The translations under genes were made by a program, and so were the position numbers. From contig NC_087379.1 of assembly GCF_963675165.1 (NCBI RefSeq), forward strand, positions 6,117,839 through 6,181,838: a stretch of DNA of 64,000 nucleotides, given 5' to 3'. How positions within the stretch are numbered: position 1 is the first letter of the stretch; each line of letters begins with the position of its first letter. Source of the DNA: Halichondria panicea (taxonomy: Eukaryota > Porifera > Demospongiae > Suberitida > Halichondriidae). The notes under the pieces are model-generated. The model saw nothing but the letters and a program-made list of their open reading frames with translations, was not told the DNA's origin and ran no database searches. This document shows, in pieces, positions 27,001-39,238 of this stretch.

Positions 27001-30000
27001 ATGTAGTTGCAAAATAGGAACACAATGAGTTATTAGTAGCAGGTGAACGTTGAGAGCTATACTTCAACAATGTTGGAAAGTAACATCAATGATGTGCGTA
27101 TTGCAATTCAGCCATTCATATTAGGTTGCCTAAGCGAGAACTTACCTCTCTTATGATGGTGTATTTGTTTTCCTTGCGACTGGAGAGCTCCTTATCACGC
27201 TTAGTGATGAGAAGCATGTCCGTGAATAGGAACAGGTGGAATGGAACCATCTGAAATAAAGCGGTAAGTTAATAACTCTTCAGCCAATCACAATTAATAT
27301 TGTTTGGTACAACTATAGATACACACAGTTCTTCTGTTACCTTGGAGGTGATCCCATCACGAAACTTGAGTGTTCCTTCCAACATGAGCACCCTGGCTCT
27401 GTCCACCTCCACTCCCGTCATGGGCGCCAGGAGGTCAAGGTGCGTGTGTGGCTGAATCAACTGTACGGGGGTTAACAAACTTCTATTAGTGCTTGCTAAC
27501 TAACAACAATCATGCAGTGCCATATTGTATGGAATGTACTAAAATTGTATGGAATTTACCAAAAAGATCAAAAGTATGTACATGTAAGTGACAATTAAAT
27601 ATTTAAATGCACCACTGCTTTGTGGGTGGTAAAACTACATCTAGGTAGGATTGCATAATTGCTGCACAAACAATCAATATTATGTATGTATGCTTGCATA
27701 TTACATGTAGTCTGCCAAGCTAAACACTTATAAGGGGGTTTCCCCACCCACCTCTTTGATCTCGTGAGGAACGTCCACCACCTGGAACCCAGTGATGCGA
27801 CTCATTGCATCCCGCACTCTCTCAGTCTCCTCTTGGATACGGATGCCACTGTTGACACACCCCACAAACTCCTGCATCTCCTCCCACTACACAGGTCACA
27901 TGACAATCACATGACAATCACATGACAAACACCCATCACCCTCAGCACAGAACATGATTTGGTAAAGGCATATTAACTACAAGTGTATTGAGTACAGTCA
28001 TGAATGTGGGAGTCAGTTAGACTATAAACACGTTACAGACATTCATGCATATACACATAGCTGGCATACATTGTATGTAGTGCCACTAAAAAGGCTATAA
28101 TTATTATATCAATCCCATCTACGTTACAAATTGGCAATAAATCCGTTTGCCCCCAATTTCTCATATTTCTTCATATGTACGTACCAAGTGTTCCAGTCTC
28201 TGTTTGAGGATGGGCTGAGTGGTCTTCTTGATAATGGCTGACATTAGTAGGGGGTAACGAGTCAGTCGTTGCATGGGAGTGGCTAGCAGCTGGTCCAGAC
28301 CTAGCCTGTGGCACTCTGGCTGAGATTCACACCACTATTTGTGTGTGGGTGGAGGTGTGTAGGTGTGTGTGCGGGTGTGTGTAGGGGGGGGCACTTAGAG
28401 TGATGATTTCAACTTAAAAAATGGTCTTATATAGAAAGATCATCTACACACTATTATACGGTACAGTCTTTCTAGTGCTGATGCAGACATAGATTAATTC
28501 TATACCAGTTACTGTTACTGTACCTCCAGGTAGACTGCAAAGTTTGAGTTCTCTCTCGCTTTCCTCAGCGAGTTTTGGTTGAGTGCCTCCAGCTGACAGT
28601 GCTGCTCGTAGATCTCGAAGTGGGTACCAAATTCCTGCAATTGGTAGTAGATACTTATACCTTAGCTACGTAATTCGGTTGTGGGAAAAAATCACACGAT
28701 AACGTTATATTACTATCCATTTCCCATCACACTGCCCCCATGCAATTGTACACTGCTACTAGTATTGTATGGCATGGAGTCGCTTAATTTCTGCAAGCTT
28801 GCAAAGAGACCTTTCAAACGATGTGCTTAAACTTAATGTCAAAAATTTCCTGAGCCATCACTTATACCGTGGTCTATGGCCATAAAAGGTCGTGTCATTT
28901 TTTCCAGGAAACACAAAAATTGTTGAGCAGAACTCAACATGCAGTTAATGAACTAGCCTTAGACCATAACTTCAGACTGACAATCTAACATGCACACAAT
29001 GACACACAATGACACACAATGACAGTCCGTACCTTTGGAAACCTGTTGATGATCTCATTGAGCTCCAGAGGCGAGCCAGTCTCGTATACCTGCAACAATA
29101 CGCAATTATCACACAAACTTGACACACGTACTGCACTCGACAGTAGACTCTTGCTATTTCGGCTCTCTGAAGTATGGCCACCTCGATATGTATACCAGCC
29201 ATTTGGATTGCTAGCTAGATATTAACAACACAAAACTCGTCCTGAAATTTTGGCCACTCGCTATTCCGTATAACTGTAAAGCAGGTATATTTCGAGGGTA
29301 TAAATGTTCGTGGTTTTCACTGATCAAGCATCTACCGCGAATATGAATTTAATTGCATATGCATACATGCTGCAGAAAGACTGCTATTCCGCGAAAATTA
29401 AATCTGCAAAAACCTTTCAAACAGTTTATCTACCCGCTATATGGGACTGCCCCAAGCTAGGTTTTTTATTACGGCCGTATATGACGTTTTAGGTGTGGTT
29501 TGGTAGGTTATACAAATAAAGAGCATAATGACTCATTATCCTCGAGACAGAAAAATTAGTCATTAGATTCGAGGTATGGTAGTTTTTAGCCGCGGCTATT
29601 TTTTTAATGCAGCCACCTTGCTATTCCGGCCAAACCGCACTGTCCCAAAAGTGCAGATTAACGAGAGTCTACTGTATAGCCACTATAATTATTATAGCTA
29701 CTCAAATACATACAAATGTCAAGGTAAATGAGCGCTAAGCACGGTACCTTTTCCAATGCAGGCTCTAGAGTCCAGGTCCAGAACTGATCGTGGGCGTTGT
29801 ACACGTCCTCCATGTAACCAAACACATTGTGGTAGCTTTCCTGTGAGTACAATAGTTACCATATTAAATTATCGTGGTGGGGATGATTAAACATGTAATG
29901 TACTAGTATAGCTATAAATGTTAAAAGGGATCATATCGTATTTTCACGGAATTTGAAATGTTTGAAGTATGTACACCATGTTGTCTGAGTGTTCCTCCAC

Positions 30001-33000
30001 AATTATTATACACAGGGTCTGGAGATAATTTAAATTACTGTACCGTATACGTATCAACCAGTTGCTAAGGTAAATTAGGTGGGGCACTACGAAGTAACAC
30101 GATATTTCATTCCAGAGTAATTAAGACAATGCAATATGGCCTTCTCTTACTTCTGAGAGTAGCTTTGTTCTTCTTATCAGCTCCAGACATCTCATGAACA
30201 CCTGTACAGTAGTTGATAGCGCTGAAACATATCAGATATATAAAAATACAGAAAAACAAGATTGGAAGTATAGAATTAAATTATGACATGTACCCTTACA
30301 TATCTGATTGGTGCACGAGCATTGATACTGCTATGTATAGGGATGTGCCCACATGGGTGGTCGGTGGTGATTGGCACTAACCACCACTAGACAACAAATT
30401 ACTACATTTCATAATAGGCTATAAACATCCTGTGTTGAAATTGATTGAGATTGAGATCATCACCTCAAAACTTCAGGCACATCACTGACTACAGCAGCTA
30501 TACTTATTAACCTGAGGCGTGCAGCGGCACCACGGGTTATAGTAGTCGGTCAGTCTGTCTGTCTATCTGTCTGTCTGTGTATTCTGAGTCTATTCACCTG
30601 GATGTGATAGCACTGTGTTTGTACCACACAACAAGGTAGTAGTTTTAAATTTGGCAGATTTTGGTATTATAAAAGTGAGCAAAAGAAAAAGCTCGAACCT
30701 TCACGTTGGATGTACACGCGGCTCTGACTCGAGGCTGTAGACTCACTAAACCTCAAATAAACGCCGAGGGTTTGCACTTCAGTGCTCTAGTTACACCAGT
30801 AAGAGAGCATGCAATTATTAAATGTACATAGCTTCACTAAACAGCTATCTCCATCCCCACCCACTCCGCCCACTTCGTACATTAATGATGGTCTCCAGAC
30901 GTCTGATGTGAGAGTGCTCGGTGGCTATGAACTCCCAGACAGCCAGCTGCTGTTCCGTCTCCTTTTTGGAGAGGGCTTCCCTCAGGGCGGGGTCAATGGG
31001 TAGCTCAGACCACGACTCCACCTGTACCAGGGGGGCAATGGAGACAATCGAGTAAAAAATGTATGTGCAATGGACAGTACACATGTAGTTAGACAACTAT
31101 TTGGGTTTAACTTAATTCATTTGAATGGTATGCCAGTCAGCAATGCATGTGTTAGTAAGTACATATGCACTACAGCAACTGTGGTGGAATGCTATATGCT
31201 AGCAATTCAACCCGAATGCCAGTCAATTAAGGTTAAAACAAAGAGAATGCTGGTGCTGCAAAACAAGCTAGAGAAACCAGCTTAACTAGTAAACTATTCT
31301 TTATATAGCCAGCCCCCTCACAACCCACACTCCTCACACTCCTCACAATGGGATCGATGGGCTGGACCCGAGGGAAGTGGTAATTCCCGTCATCCCTGGG
31401 GGGGAGGGGCAGCTCCACTAGTCCGTGACTGTCAAAGTACGAGAGACAATCGCCTACTGTCTTGTACTCTTGAGTAGTCTGTGAAGGCAAACAAAATAAT
31501 ATAATCCAGGACATGAAACACACTGAAAGGTACTGTATAGCGGCCACGAACATTTTTGCTATTTGGCTCCAGAGCCCTAAACAGAAATGTTCGTGGGTTC
31601 TAATATTCATGTTTCAATGCCAGGAAACCACACCCACCAATAGCTTTGCATGTGAAATATCGGTGCGTGGGAGTTTATCCCAGTTCTAATTCTGCTCTGC
31701 CCTCGGAAAACGCGAAATTTTTATTTTGCACCTCACGAAAATTTCCCGCTATGTATACTATAATAAAAGATCAAAGAAAAAGGATTATATTTCATTGAGC
31801 ATGCATTTATGGTACATGTAAGTAAGTGTGCACTTAAAAAATTATATGAGAGCTCTTTGAATCTTCAACTGTTACATTCTACATACCGTACCTTCACCAG
31901 CATGCCCTCCGAATACCACCTCTCAATCACCACCTTTGCCCTCGGCCTCAGCTCCACCGTGTGACCACCAAACTCGATACTGGGTTGATCCAGAGTCGCA
32001 TTCACATTCTGGTTGCCTTGGAACGATACTGAGAGAATGAGGTCGTCCAGGTTGTCCTGTTCAATGTCATGCTTTATTACGACCATCTCCACCACATCTC
32101 TGAGGAAGGGAAGGAGGGGGTAAATAATACTCCAAGTATCCACTGAAATTCCTCACCTTAGAGTGTGGGTATCGGAGATGCGGGCGACGTCTTCCGTTGT
32201 CTTGCCCCCCTCCTCGAAACGAACCAGTATTGAGTGAGAATCAGCCTGCAGACAATGGAAGCGAGTGATACAAGATGACCTACGCACACAGCATTGCTCC
32301 AATACAGTGAGTCATTAATTGTAGACCGATTTACATAGAGACTCGATCCATGAAATTGAAGACCTAAGTTTAAGATTCAACCCAATTGGCTTATCCTAGA
32401 GTTGATTGAGCACATAATTAATTGCCGTATTGATTCTTGATTTAATGTGGCCACAGAAGGCTTTGATGTGTTTGTGAGAACCACTCTCCAATATCCCAGT
32501 GTAGTGTCAGGCTGTACTCTGATACAGGACACCGTAGCAACCATTGACTACAGGTGGGCCTGTTACTGAGCACCAACACGACTGCCAAATCAATGACCTA
32601 CGTATACTCTATCAGCTATAGTAGCATGCCTGAGGGGAATCTGTCGATTGAAACTCAATCTTGCCAAAACTTATGACGTACAAATTTCAATCATTAATTA
32701 TTATTTTAAATCAATTTTTAGGTCGGTATTAAACTATGAATGAAATGCATAGTTATACGGATGACCATTAGTAGTGAGAGCCACCTGGTTGCTAAGAGGG
32801 AGGTTGATGTCACCGTCAAACACGGCCTTCCTCCTCTGGAAGTGTCTTGGAGAGGTCATCTGCTGGAGGCTCTCCATGAGCTTCTCGTCTGTAGGTGGGG
32901 GAACGTTACTGGCCGACTTGCTGGTGGACAGGGAAGGGTGAGGAGGGGCTGGAAGTGACACTGTGCATAAGGGGGTGGAGGATGAATGGAGGAATGCATG

Positions 33001-34271
33001 ACATCATTATAAACAGGAATTTGCCATTACTTGTACATGCTTAACTACTGAGACCACTCAGTCTCCCTGCGATACTCACACTATTGATTTTGACCTCCCT
33101 ATAAGGAGACTATTATCTCTCTCTCAGGTTTCCCAGTGCATGCAAGCGAGCCACGCACAAGCAAATGGAAAAGTAAATCGATACAGGAAGTTCCATCAGC
33201 AAGCACAAGAATGCAAGAGCTAGATTGTCACCTAAAAACTGCACACCCCAACTGCTAATAGAGTAATAATTATTGTTAAACTAACTTGGGAATAACACCT
33301 GTTATAATTATCCACGCACAGGTAAGTGCCATTGCGAGCGCGTCCACTCATGCACGTAGGGGAGGCACATCGTAATTACTAAAATGAGTAAATGTAATTT
33401 TATTCCGTACTTGAATTTATTTTCTATAAGGAAAGGCAAGATGAGACCAGATAATTGCCCTCTAACTCGGGTTCTAAGCACACAGCCTCAGGGTCAACTT
33501 ACAGGGGGAGGTCAGAGTAAATAGGGTCGGGTGTTGGGTGCAGGGTGGATTAGATTCCCCAGGCAGTATCATGTGACCACTAAGACTACATGATGTTGTT
33601 GGGGTTAATGCCACTCTGAATAGCTGACAGATGCAGCTATTCAGAGTGCATGGAGGGCGGTGGCATGTATCTCCACGGGGAGTTATCAGTGCATTGCATC
33701 AGTACATTGCTGTGAGCGATTTGTGTGCATACAAATACATGATATCAAGTCTAAAACCAACTGCTTGTTGGGTCATCAATATAATACAGGGCCGGTAGAG
33801 CATTTGGTATTTACCGTGAAATATTATATGTCTACAAAGTTTACAAAATATTTAATTGACTAGTGGGAGCGTAACAGTAAAAAAAATGAGCAATCTTCAG
33901 TAATTAAAGGCTACTGCTTGTATAGAAGGAAGGCTTTGCGGACAGATCGATGAAGCAGATAATATTATTATTATGTAGGAATTCACAACCACAATACTAA
34001 CTGTACCCTAATTAACCTTTATAATTAGTGGAAAATACGTAAATTAAAAGATTATTCTGGAATCATAACTCAATAATTAAATCGAACCTCCATTTGTGAA
34101 AGTGTTTGATCTGCTTCTTATATAGGGTATTAGGGGAGCTTCCTGTACTGAGGGGGTGTGGGCCTTGTCCTTGGCAACCATTTGCTCGCTAGACGTCCTT
34201 CTCATAGTCAGTTTGCGACCACTATCCCGTTTGTCAGCTGACCTGCTCATGCGGGCCTTGAACAGGTTTAG
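24063..34271 (-). CDS. RhoGEF of the PLEKHG5 (Syx)/PLEKHG6 type, 5' end incomplete
   Basis: Sixteen joined exons run from 32785-32960 to the 709-codon last exon 24063-26189 (others: 32157-32245, 31892-32099, 31347-31478, 30881-31021, 30151-30201, 29748-29840, 29033-29089, 28524-28634, 28185-28319, 27752-27886, 27341-27460, 27146-27250, 26905-26947, 26436-26551), about 1280 residues. In order: a ubiquitin-like RBD-type region, a DH domain (LAVWEFIATEHSHIRRLETI to LLATPMQRLTRYPLLMSAII), a PH domain (MVPFHLFLFTDMLLITKRDK, GSFCAVVLNEF, WMDHINRAQ), then a long disordered Ser/Pro/Lys-rich tail with proline motifs. DH-PH proteins load GTP on Rho GTPases; PLEKHG5 acts on RhoA at cell junctions. One more likely exon at about 34153-34271 (LNLFKARMSRSADK) marks the N-terminal side; its donor and the first exon were not found. 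Orthology is by DH-PH pattern. Confidence 0.88.
29141..29674. repeat. inverted-repeat element in a RhoGEF intron
   Basis: The ends are CAGTAGACTC and its complement GAGTCTACTG. The word GCTATT(C/T)CG recurs four times inside (about 29152, 29262, 29384, 29622), and a TAGCGGG-family segment (about 29280-29441) is nested within. No target duplication is clear, so this may be a composite of short elements. Confidence 0.5.
31538..31751. mobile_element. second copy of the TAGCGGG miniature element
   Basis: It shares internal sequence and the TAGCGG...CCCGCTA ends with the copy at 1091-1299. It lies in an intron of the RhoGEF gene and is 214 bp long. Confidence 0.65.
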
Positions 34272-34278
34272 CTGTATA

Positions 34279-34299
34279 GAGTGTGTGTGTGTGTGTGTG

Positions 34300-34348
<49 letters not shown>

Positions 34349-34370
34349 GTGTGTGTGTGTGTGTTGTGTG

Positions 34371-34440
<70 letters not shown>
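34279..34440. repeat. (TG)n microsatellite with TTG interruptions
   Basis: About 160 bp of TG units lie just upstream, on the minus strand, of the acceptor of the most N-terminal RhoGEF exon seen. Confidence 0.95.
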
Positions 34441-34442
<2 letters not shown>

Positions 34443-36283
34443 TGAAGAATCGCTAAAACAGCTTCAAATGTACTTTCATCTAAATGGAATACTTGTAAGG
34501 AAATACACTTAAGGCACAGGTCTTTGTTACGCCAATACAGTTACACACTTCAAATTTAATTATAAGCAATAAGCAACATTCTTATCACTCCTGTGATCTC
34601 CGCTAGACCATCTCAATTGTTACCAAAATACCCTATTAAACTATTTCCCCTCAATCCGGGAATTAGCTTCATACCGGAGTGCATTTGTTTCTAAACAGTA
34701 TATTGTTACTTGAAATGAATACGGGCTGTTTATAGACCAACACACAAGAGGATCACTGATCAACTATCAAGGCATGACCCAGAGTTATACAATATGCATC
34801 CGTGCAGACACTGTATACCAACAAAATAGGCAGGAACATATGCTGCATGTACAGATACAGTGGATCCTTTAAAGACAACACTTGGGGGACTTATATATAG
34901 GCCTGTTTATTGAGATGTCCTGATCTATACTGAAAGTTAGCAACTTGAATGAATTTCCTGATTGCAAGAGGTTATTTTAAGGAAGTCTCCATATATTAGG
35001 TGTCACACTGTCATTCATCAAAACGTACCATGTTTAACGAAGCTTGGAAATTAGTCGATTTTCCTGCAGAAAAGAGACGGACTAATAATAATTAATAGCA
35101 TTAACAAAACTACAGTCATGTATACTACAGTGGCGTAGCCAGGATTATGGGAAGGAAGGGCTCAACTCGGTTGAGCAGAGTCAGAGCGCAGCCTGCGCAG
35201 GCGCTGAATAACATGAAATTTACCTAAAAAAAGGTCATCACTTATCCTCAGCTGCAGTCAGCATGCGCATTAGATGGCCCTGCCCATATTTCCATTGAAT
35301 GACTAGTAACTATGCATGCAGTACAGTGCAGAATAGATCGACAGATCACAGTGATTCAAGCTAAGTTGGAGTTGATGGAGCATAAAAAAGGGGGGGGGCC
35401 TCTAGCCCCGTCAGCCCCCCTCTGCCTACGCCACTGTACTAGAGCTATGTGCTAGAAAGCATTACCGCTAAAACAGGCGCTCTAAATTGTAGATGGATAC
35501 CACAAAACAAGCTCTTGAATACATAGCACTGCACTAAATGAATGTAATATCCAGGAGCTATGCAAACAATTCACAACATAGGGAATGCTCAGTCAACTGT
35601 GCAAAAAGCAAAAAAAGCCACAGTTCAAAGTTATATTGTTGAATAAATTTTATTGCCGATTGCCAGCAATAGACTTCAAACCAAATTGGCTGTCAATTGC
35701 ACACACAATACAAAGCCATCCTTTGAGCTCAATAAAGGCAAAAGCAACCTCAAAAGTGCAAATAGACATCGTTTACTCAGCATATTGAAATGGCCATCTT
35801 TCGGATTCTGTATTACATGCAGTACACAAAAGCCAGTGATTCCTCCTCAATGTATAGCTCAATGTATAGCTCAATGTATAGCTCAATGTATAGCTCAATG
35901 TATAGAATGTTGCAGCATACTATCTTGCATAATCCATAGCTCAGCAATATCGACCAGCTTGTATGGATCGAGCCACAATCATATATACCTAGTCTAGCTC
36001 TATGCTGTTACTGTACTGTAATATACAATCATTATTGCACACTTACCAAACTAGTTGTCACTTGCAGCTTTAATTTCTTTTGAGTTTATTTGCTTTAGCC
36101 AAGGAGTCATCTTCTCAAATAGACACACACAACATTCACTGCATTCCATGAAGGCCATGCTGCTGCCTCTTAAAAATTCATTTCTCTCTGTGCGATCTTT
36201 ACCTCAATGCAAACCAGGACCTTCATCAAATCAAAATAAACTGATGATCATTTCCATACCTTAAAACTTGGTTCTCTGGGAAA
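34441..36283. other. probable 5' intron and promoter region of the RhoGEF gene
   Basis: No exon could be supported. The region holds a TIR element (35128-35436), an array of about five TCAATGTATAGC repeats (35858-35906), and a possible minus-strand donor at about 36045 (GTAAGTG) that could end a first exon. Confidence 0.35.
35128..35436. mobile_element. 309-bp CAGTGGCGTAG inverted-repeat element
   Basis: The ends CAGTGGCGTAGCCAG and, reverse-complemented, CAGTGGCGTAGGCAG are near-perfect inverted repeats. They are flanked by TACTA on both sides (35123-35127 and 35437-35441), a 5-bp target duplication. The CAGTGGCG start resembles hAT-type termini; the superfamily is uncertain. It has no coding capacity. 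Confidence 0.75.
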
Positions 36284-37609
36284 ATGACTGAGAGAAAGGT
36301 AGCCAGTGAAGACGAACCAGGGGAGAAATGGGACAGGTGTATAGCTGACGCCATTGTCAAGACAGGTGTGATCTATACAGACAGCTGAGATATACGATTG
36401 TAATCCATTTAATTAAAAGGTCACTGACTTTCCCCTAATACAATACAGGGACTGGTTTTGGTCTTGGACTGGCCTTTTCGCTTCTCTTGTTCAAACGTAA
36501 GTCCCAATTCTCACGTCCAATTAGTTAATTAACCCCTTCTCCACCATTACAGGTCGACCGTGGCCAGTAGCGTTGGGGAGTGGGTTTGGTCTGGGTTACG
36601 CCTCATCAAATTGCCAGCACGACTTCAGAAGACTACCGAGTGTCTACCTCAGACCTGTAAAAGTGAGTGAGTTCAAATTTATCAATTTATTACGGAGTCT
36701 GTTATAAGGATTTAGAATATAATGTCCTATCAAATACAGTATTGGTCTGACATGACCACCCATGAAGGTCACTATGGAGGGAATATGTACGGGAATGTTT
36801 CCAATATGACCGAAAAATATATTCATTGATATTACGATAACATATCATATCGTTTTAATGACTGTTATTAACAACAAAATTAATATCTTCATTGAGCCAG
36901 TTTTCTATAGAAATTGAAATACTACCATAACTTAGCTATAGGGAAAGCAATGTTGATTCTATCTCCTTTAAAAGTGCAGAATCTACTTATGTAAGGAAGG
37001 TCAAAAGTGAGTCCATGCGTAGTCCAGTCCAGTAGTCCAATAGTCCAATAGTCCAGTGCATTGATTGTTCAATAAAGGATCGATGACTGACTGTTATAAT
37101 AATTATTCAGTGTAATAACTATATACATAATTCAAACACTTTAGTCATATCGTATAGCAGGTATAATTCTCGAGGGTATAAAACTTCACAGTTTTCGCTG
37201 ATTAAGCATGTACCGTGGACATTATTAATATCACATGCATGCATGCTGCAAAAAGTCTGCTATTCAGCGAAAATTAAATCTGCAATACAGCTTTTAATGT
37301 CATAATTATAATATCGAAATCTCAATTACGACGACACTTAAATTTTTAGCTATCCAATTTCTTTAGCCAGTAGGGAGTACGAAAGATGAGCTTAACTATA
37401 ACTACCGTATATATAGCGGGTATATTCCGAGGGTATAACTTTTGGTTTTCAGAATTGTCAACAGTGCAAGTTTATACGTGCTGTCATGTTATGTTAACCC
37501 CGTTTAGGTTACGTCACCAGCTGAGATCATAGCCACGCAAGCTCCACCCACTTCGTCTGACGCCTCTGAACAGACCACACCCATAACAGGCTCTGACAAG
37601 CCCAAATAA
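36284..37609 (+). CDS. MIC10: MIC10 (MINOS1), MICOS complex subunit
   Basis: Four exons (36284-36365, 36449-36496, 36553-36662, 37508-37609) give 113 residues. The core matches human MIC10: EKWDRCIADAIVKTGTGFGL, then GLAFSLLLFKRRPWPVALGS, then GFGLGYASSNCQHDF. Two short hydrophobic helices each carry a glycine-rich GxGxGLG-type motif, which drives the oligomerisation that bends the inner membrane at cristae junctions. The C-terminus is longer than in vertebrates: the last exon adds 33 residues rich in Ser, Thr and Pro. The last intron (about 845 bp) carries degraded TAGCGGG-type repeats. The gene is divergent from the RhoGEF and convergent with the GT92 gene. Confidence 0.93.
37155..37450. 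repeat. degraded TAGC(G/A)GG-type repeats in MIC10 intron 3
   Basis: TAGCAGGTATAATTCTCGAG at 37155 and TAGCGGGTATATTCCGAGGG at about 37411 resemble the start of the element nested at 29280. The first continues with shared sequence down to about 37282 (GCGAAAATTAAATCTGC). Confidence 0.5.
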
Positions 37610-37817
37610 CTCTTAGTTTGGCATAGAAATTTAGGTCATGTTGTTAGCCATTTTTGTGCTTGTTATAATTAATTATGTTGAATGGTACGTGTCGTGCATA
37701 ATATCATATCAATGACATAGACGAAATAAGTGACAGACTATAATAGTAAGAGAGCCATGGGGTGTGCAAGACAATATTAACCTATAGCTGTGACAAAAGT
37801 AAACAAGAGAGCTATAG

Positions 37818-39038
37818 CTAGCAGCCATTGGGAGGTCGTCTAAATGCTCTCAAGTGAGCCACATATGCTTGGTTGTCAGGCACTGTCTTTCCTCCTGTAC
37901 GTGGCATCATCTCCCGTGGATCGTGAATTCCTACCTCTATGGTGTCGAGAACTCGATATAAAGACTTCTTAAATGGTAGCCATTTGTGAGACTGTGAAAC
38001 GAGTCGACTGGTGAGATTGCCAGGAGGTATACCGCCATTGTCTTTAGTCAGACCACAATCAGGATAATACTCTACCCAGTCAAATACACACGCTCCTTCC
38101 TGACACCAGTTGTCTATGTACCAGTGTAACGAGGTCCTATTGGGGTTCAGGGGTACAAAGAAGTCATCTTGATCGACCATCATGATGTAATCGTAGGTGC
38201 CTTGATAACGATAGATACAGTCGTGATAAGCCAACATCTGTGAATGGTAGTGAATTTCTGTGTTTGTTTTCAGCCAAACTTTCCATATGTCAATAGTCAA
38301 AAAACCAGACGAGAGATCAGATTTAATATAAGGCAACTCGAAACCGTTAAAACTGGCATCAGCAATAATGTGAACATGAGTAATTCCAATGGCTTTTTGA
38401 TACTGCAACCAGTCCTTCAAGAATGTCGGTCGACCATACACAACTGCCAGACATGCAGCAATTGTATAGGGTGAATTATCACTGTGATGATAAGGAATGT
38501 ATACAGGTCGTTCTGATTCAGCAGGAATGACAAATCCATTAATATTAGTTCTGTACAACAAAGCTGCTTTACTTCCGTTGCTAGCTGGTAGATCAAAACA
38601 GTCAACAAGTGCCATTGCATGTGTAAGGGAAGGCTTTTCATCGATTAGCTTTCCCGTTTTCCCATTTATGTAGATCGGGTGAATCTTGAAAACACTTGTA
38701 AAGTGGTCCCCAACAGTACAACCTGTGATCAGTGAAGTGTAGAGAAAATGTTTACGGACTTCGATTAGAAACACAGTAGCATTCCGATGCCCATAGCGAT
38801 GCCTCAGGTCCACATAGACTGATCGAACCACCACATCGGGACCATTGCTAGCCTTGGGGTCGTACTTGCCCAGTTGATTGTAAAATGTTTTGCTCAGTTG
38901 GGAATTTATCTTTTTCTTGAGTGGATCCAAGGATAGGTGTGTAATGGCTGCTGTAATAATGCAGACCAGTAGTACTAAACACAAGAAGCATACATGTACT
39001 CGGGCCACACAATGAGTATCTGGTCGTTTATCAAGCAT
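37818..39038 (-). CDS. glycosyltransferase family 92 (DUF23) type II membrane protein
   Basis: A single exon encodes 406 residues. Residues 13-33 form a membrane anchor (VCFLCLVLLVCIITAAI), giving the type II Golgi topology common in this family. The catalytic region shows the GT92 pattern: an AACLAVVYGR segment, FLKDWLQYQKAIGITHVHI, YRYQGTYDYIMMVDQDDFFV (the acidic metal/donor site), then WCQEGACVFDWVEYYPDCG with paired cysteines. Family members in worms and insects add galactose, for instance to core fucose of N-glycans; the acceptor here is unknown. Absence of introns suggests retroposition, or simply a family habit. The 3' end meets that of MIC10. Confidence 0.85.
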   Translation of the reverse strand: MLDKRPDTHCVARVHVCFLCLVLLVCIITAAITHLSLDPLKKKINSQLSKTFYNQLGKYDPKASNGPDVVVRSVYVDLRHRYGHRNATVFLIEVRKHFLYTSLITGCTVGDHFTSVFKIHPIYINGKTGKLIDEKPSLTHAMALVDCFDLPASNGSKAALLYRTNINGFVIPAESERPVYIPYHHSDNSPYTIAACLAVVYGRPTFLKDWLQYQKAIGITHVHIIADASFNGFELPYIKSDLSSGFLTIDIWKVWLKTNTEIHYHSQMLAYHDCIYRYQGTYDYIMMVDQDDFFVPLNPNRTSLHWYIDNWCQEGACVFDWVEYYPDCGLTKDNGGIPPGNLTSRLVSQSHKWLPFKKSLYRVLDTIEVGIHDPREMMPRTGGKTVPDNQAYVAHLRAFRRPPNGC

Positions 39039-39238
39039 ATTAATTTCATCTTGTTTCGTTAACGATCTTTACGATATTAATTAATATTAAAACACAATTA
39101 TTAATTAGAAATGGATTTTATAATGATGAGTATAAAGCATGAAATAATGTTTTGACAAATTGTCAAAATGGGAGTTTTTTTCACATGCAAAAATTGACAT
39201 AAGTGAGTAGATTTCATTGGTCATCTTCCGGATGTTAT

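Noticed and set aside
35858-35906. TCAATGTATAGC tandem repeat as coding (AQCIAQCI frame)
   Set aside because: A 12-bp tandem repeat gives a periodic peptide in one frame; no gene context supports it.
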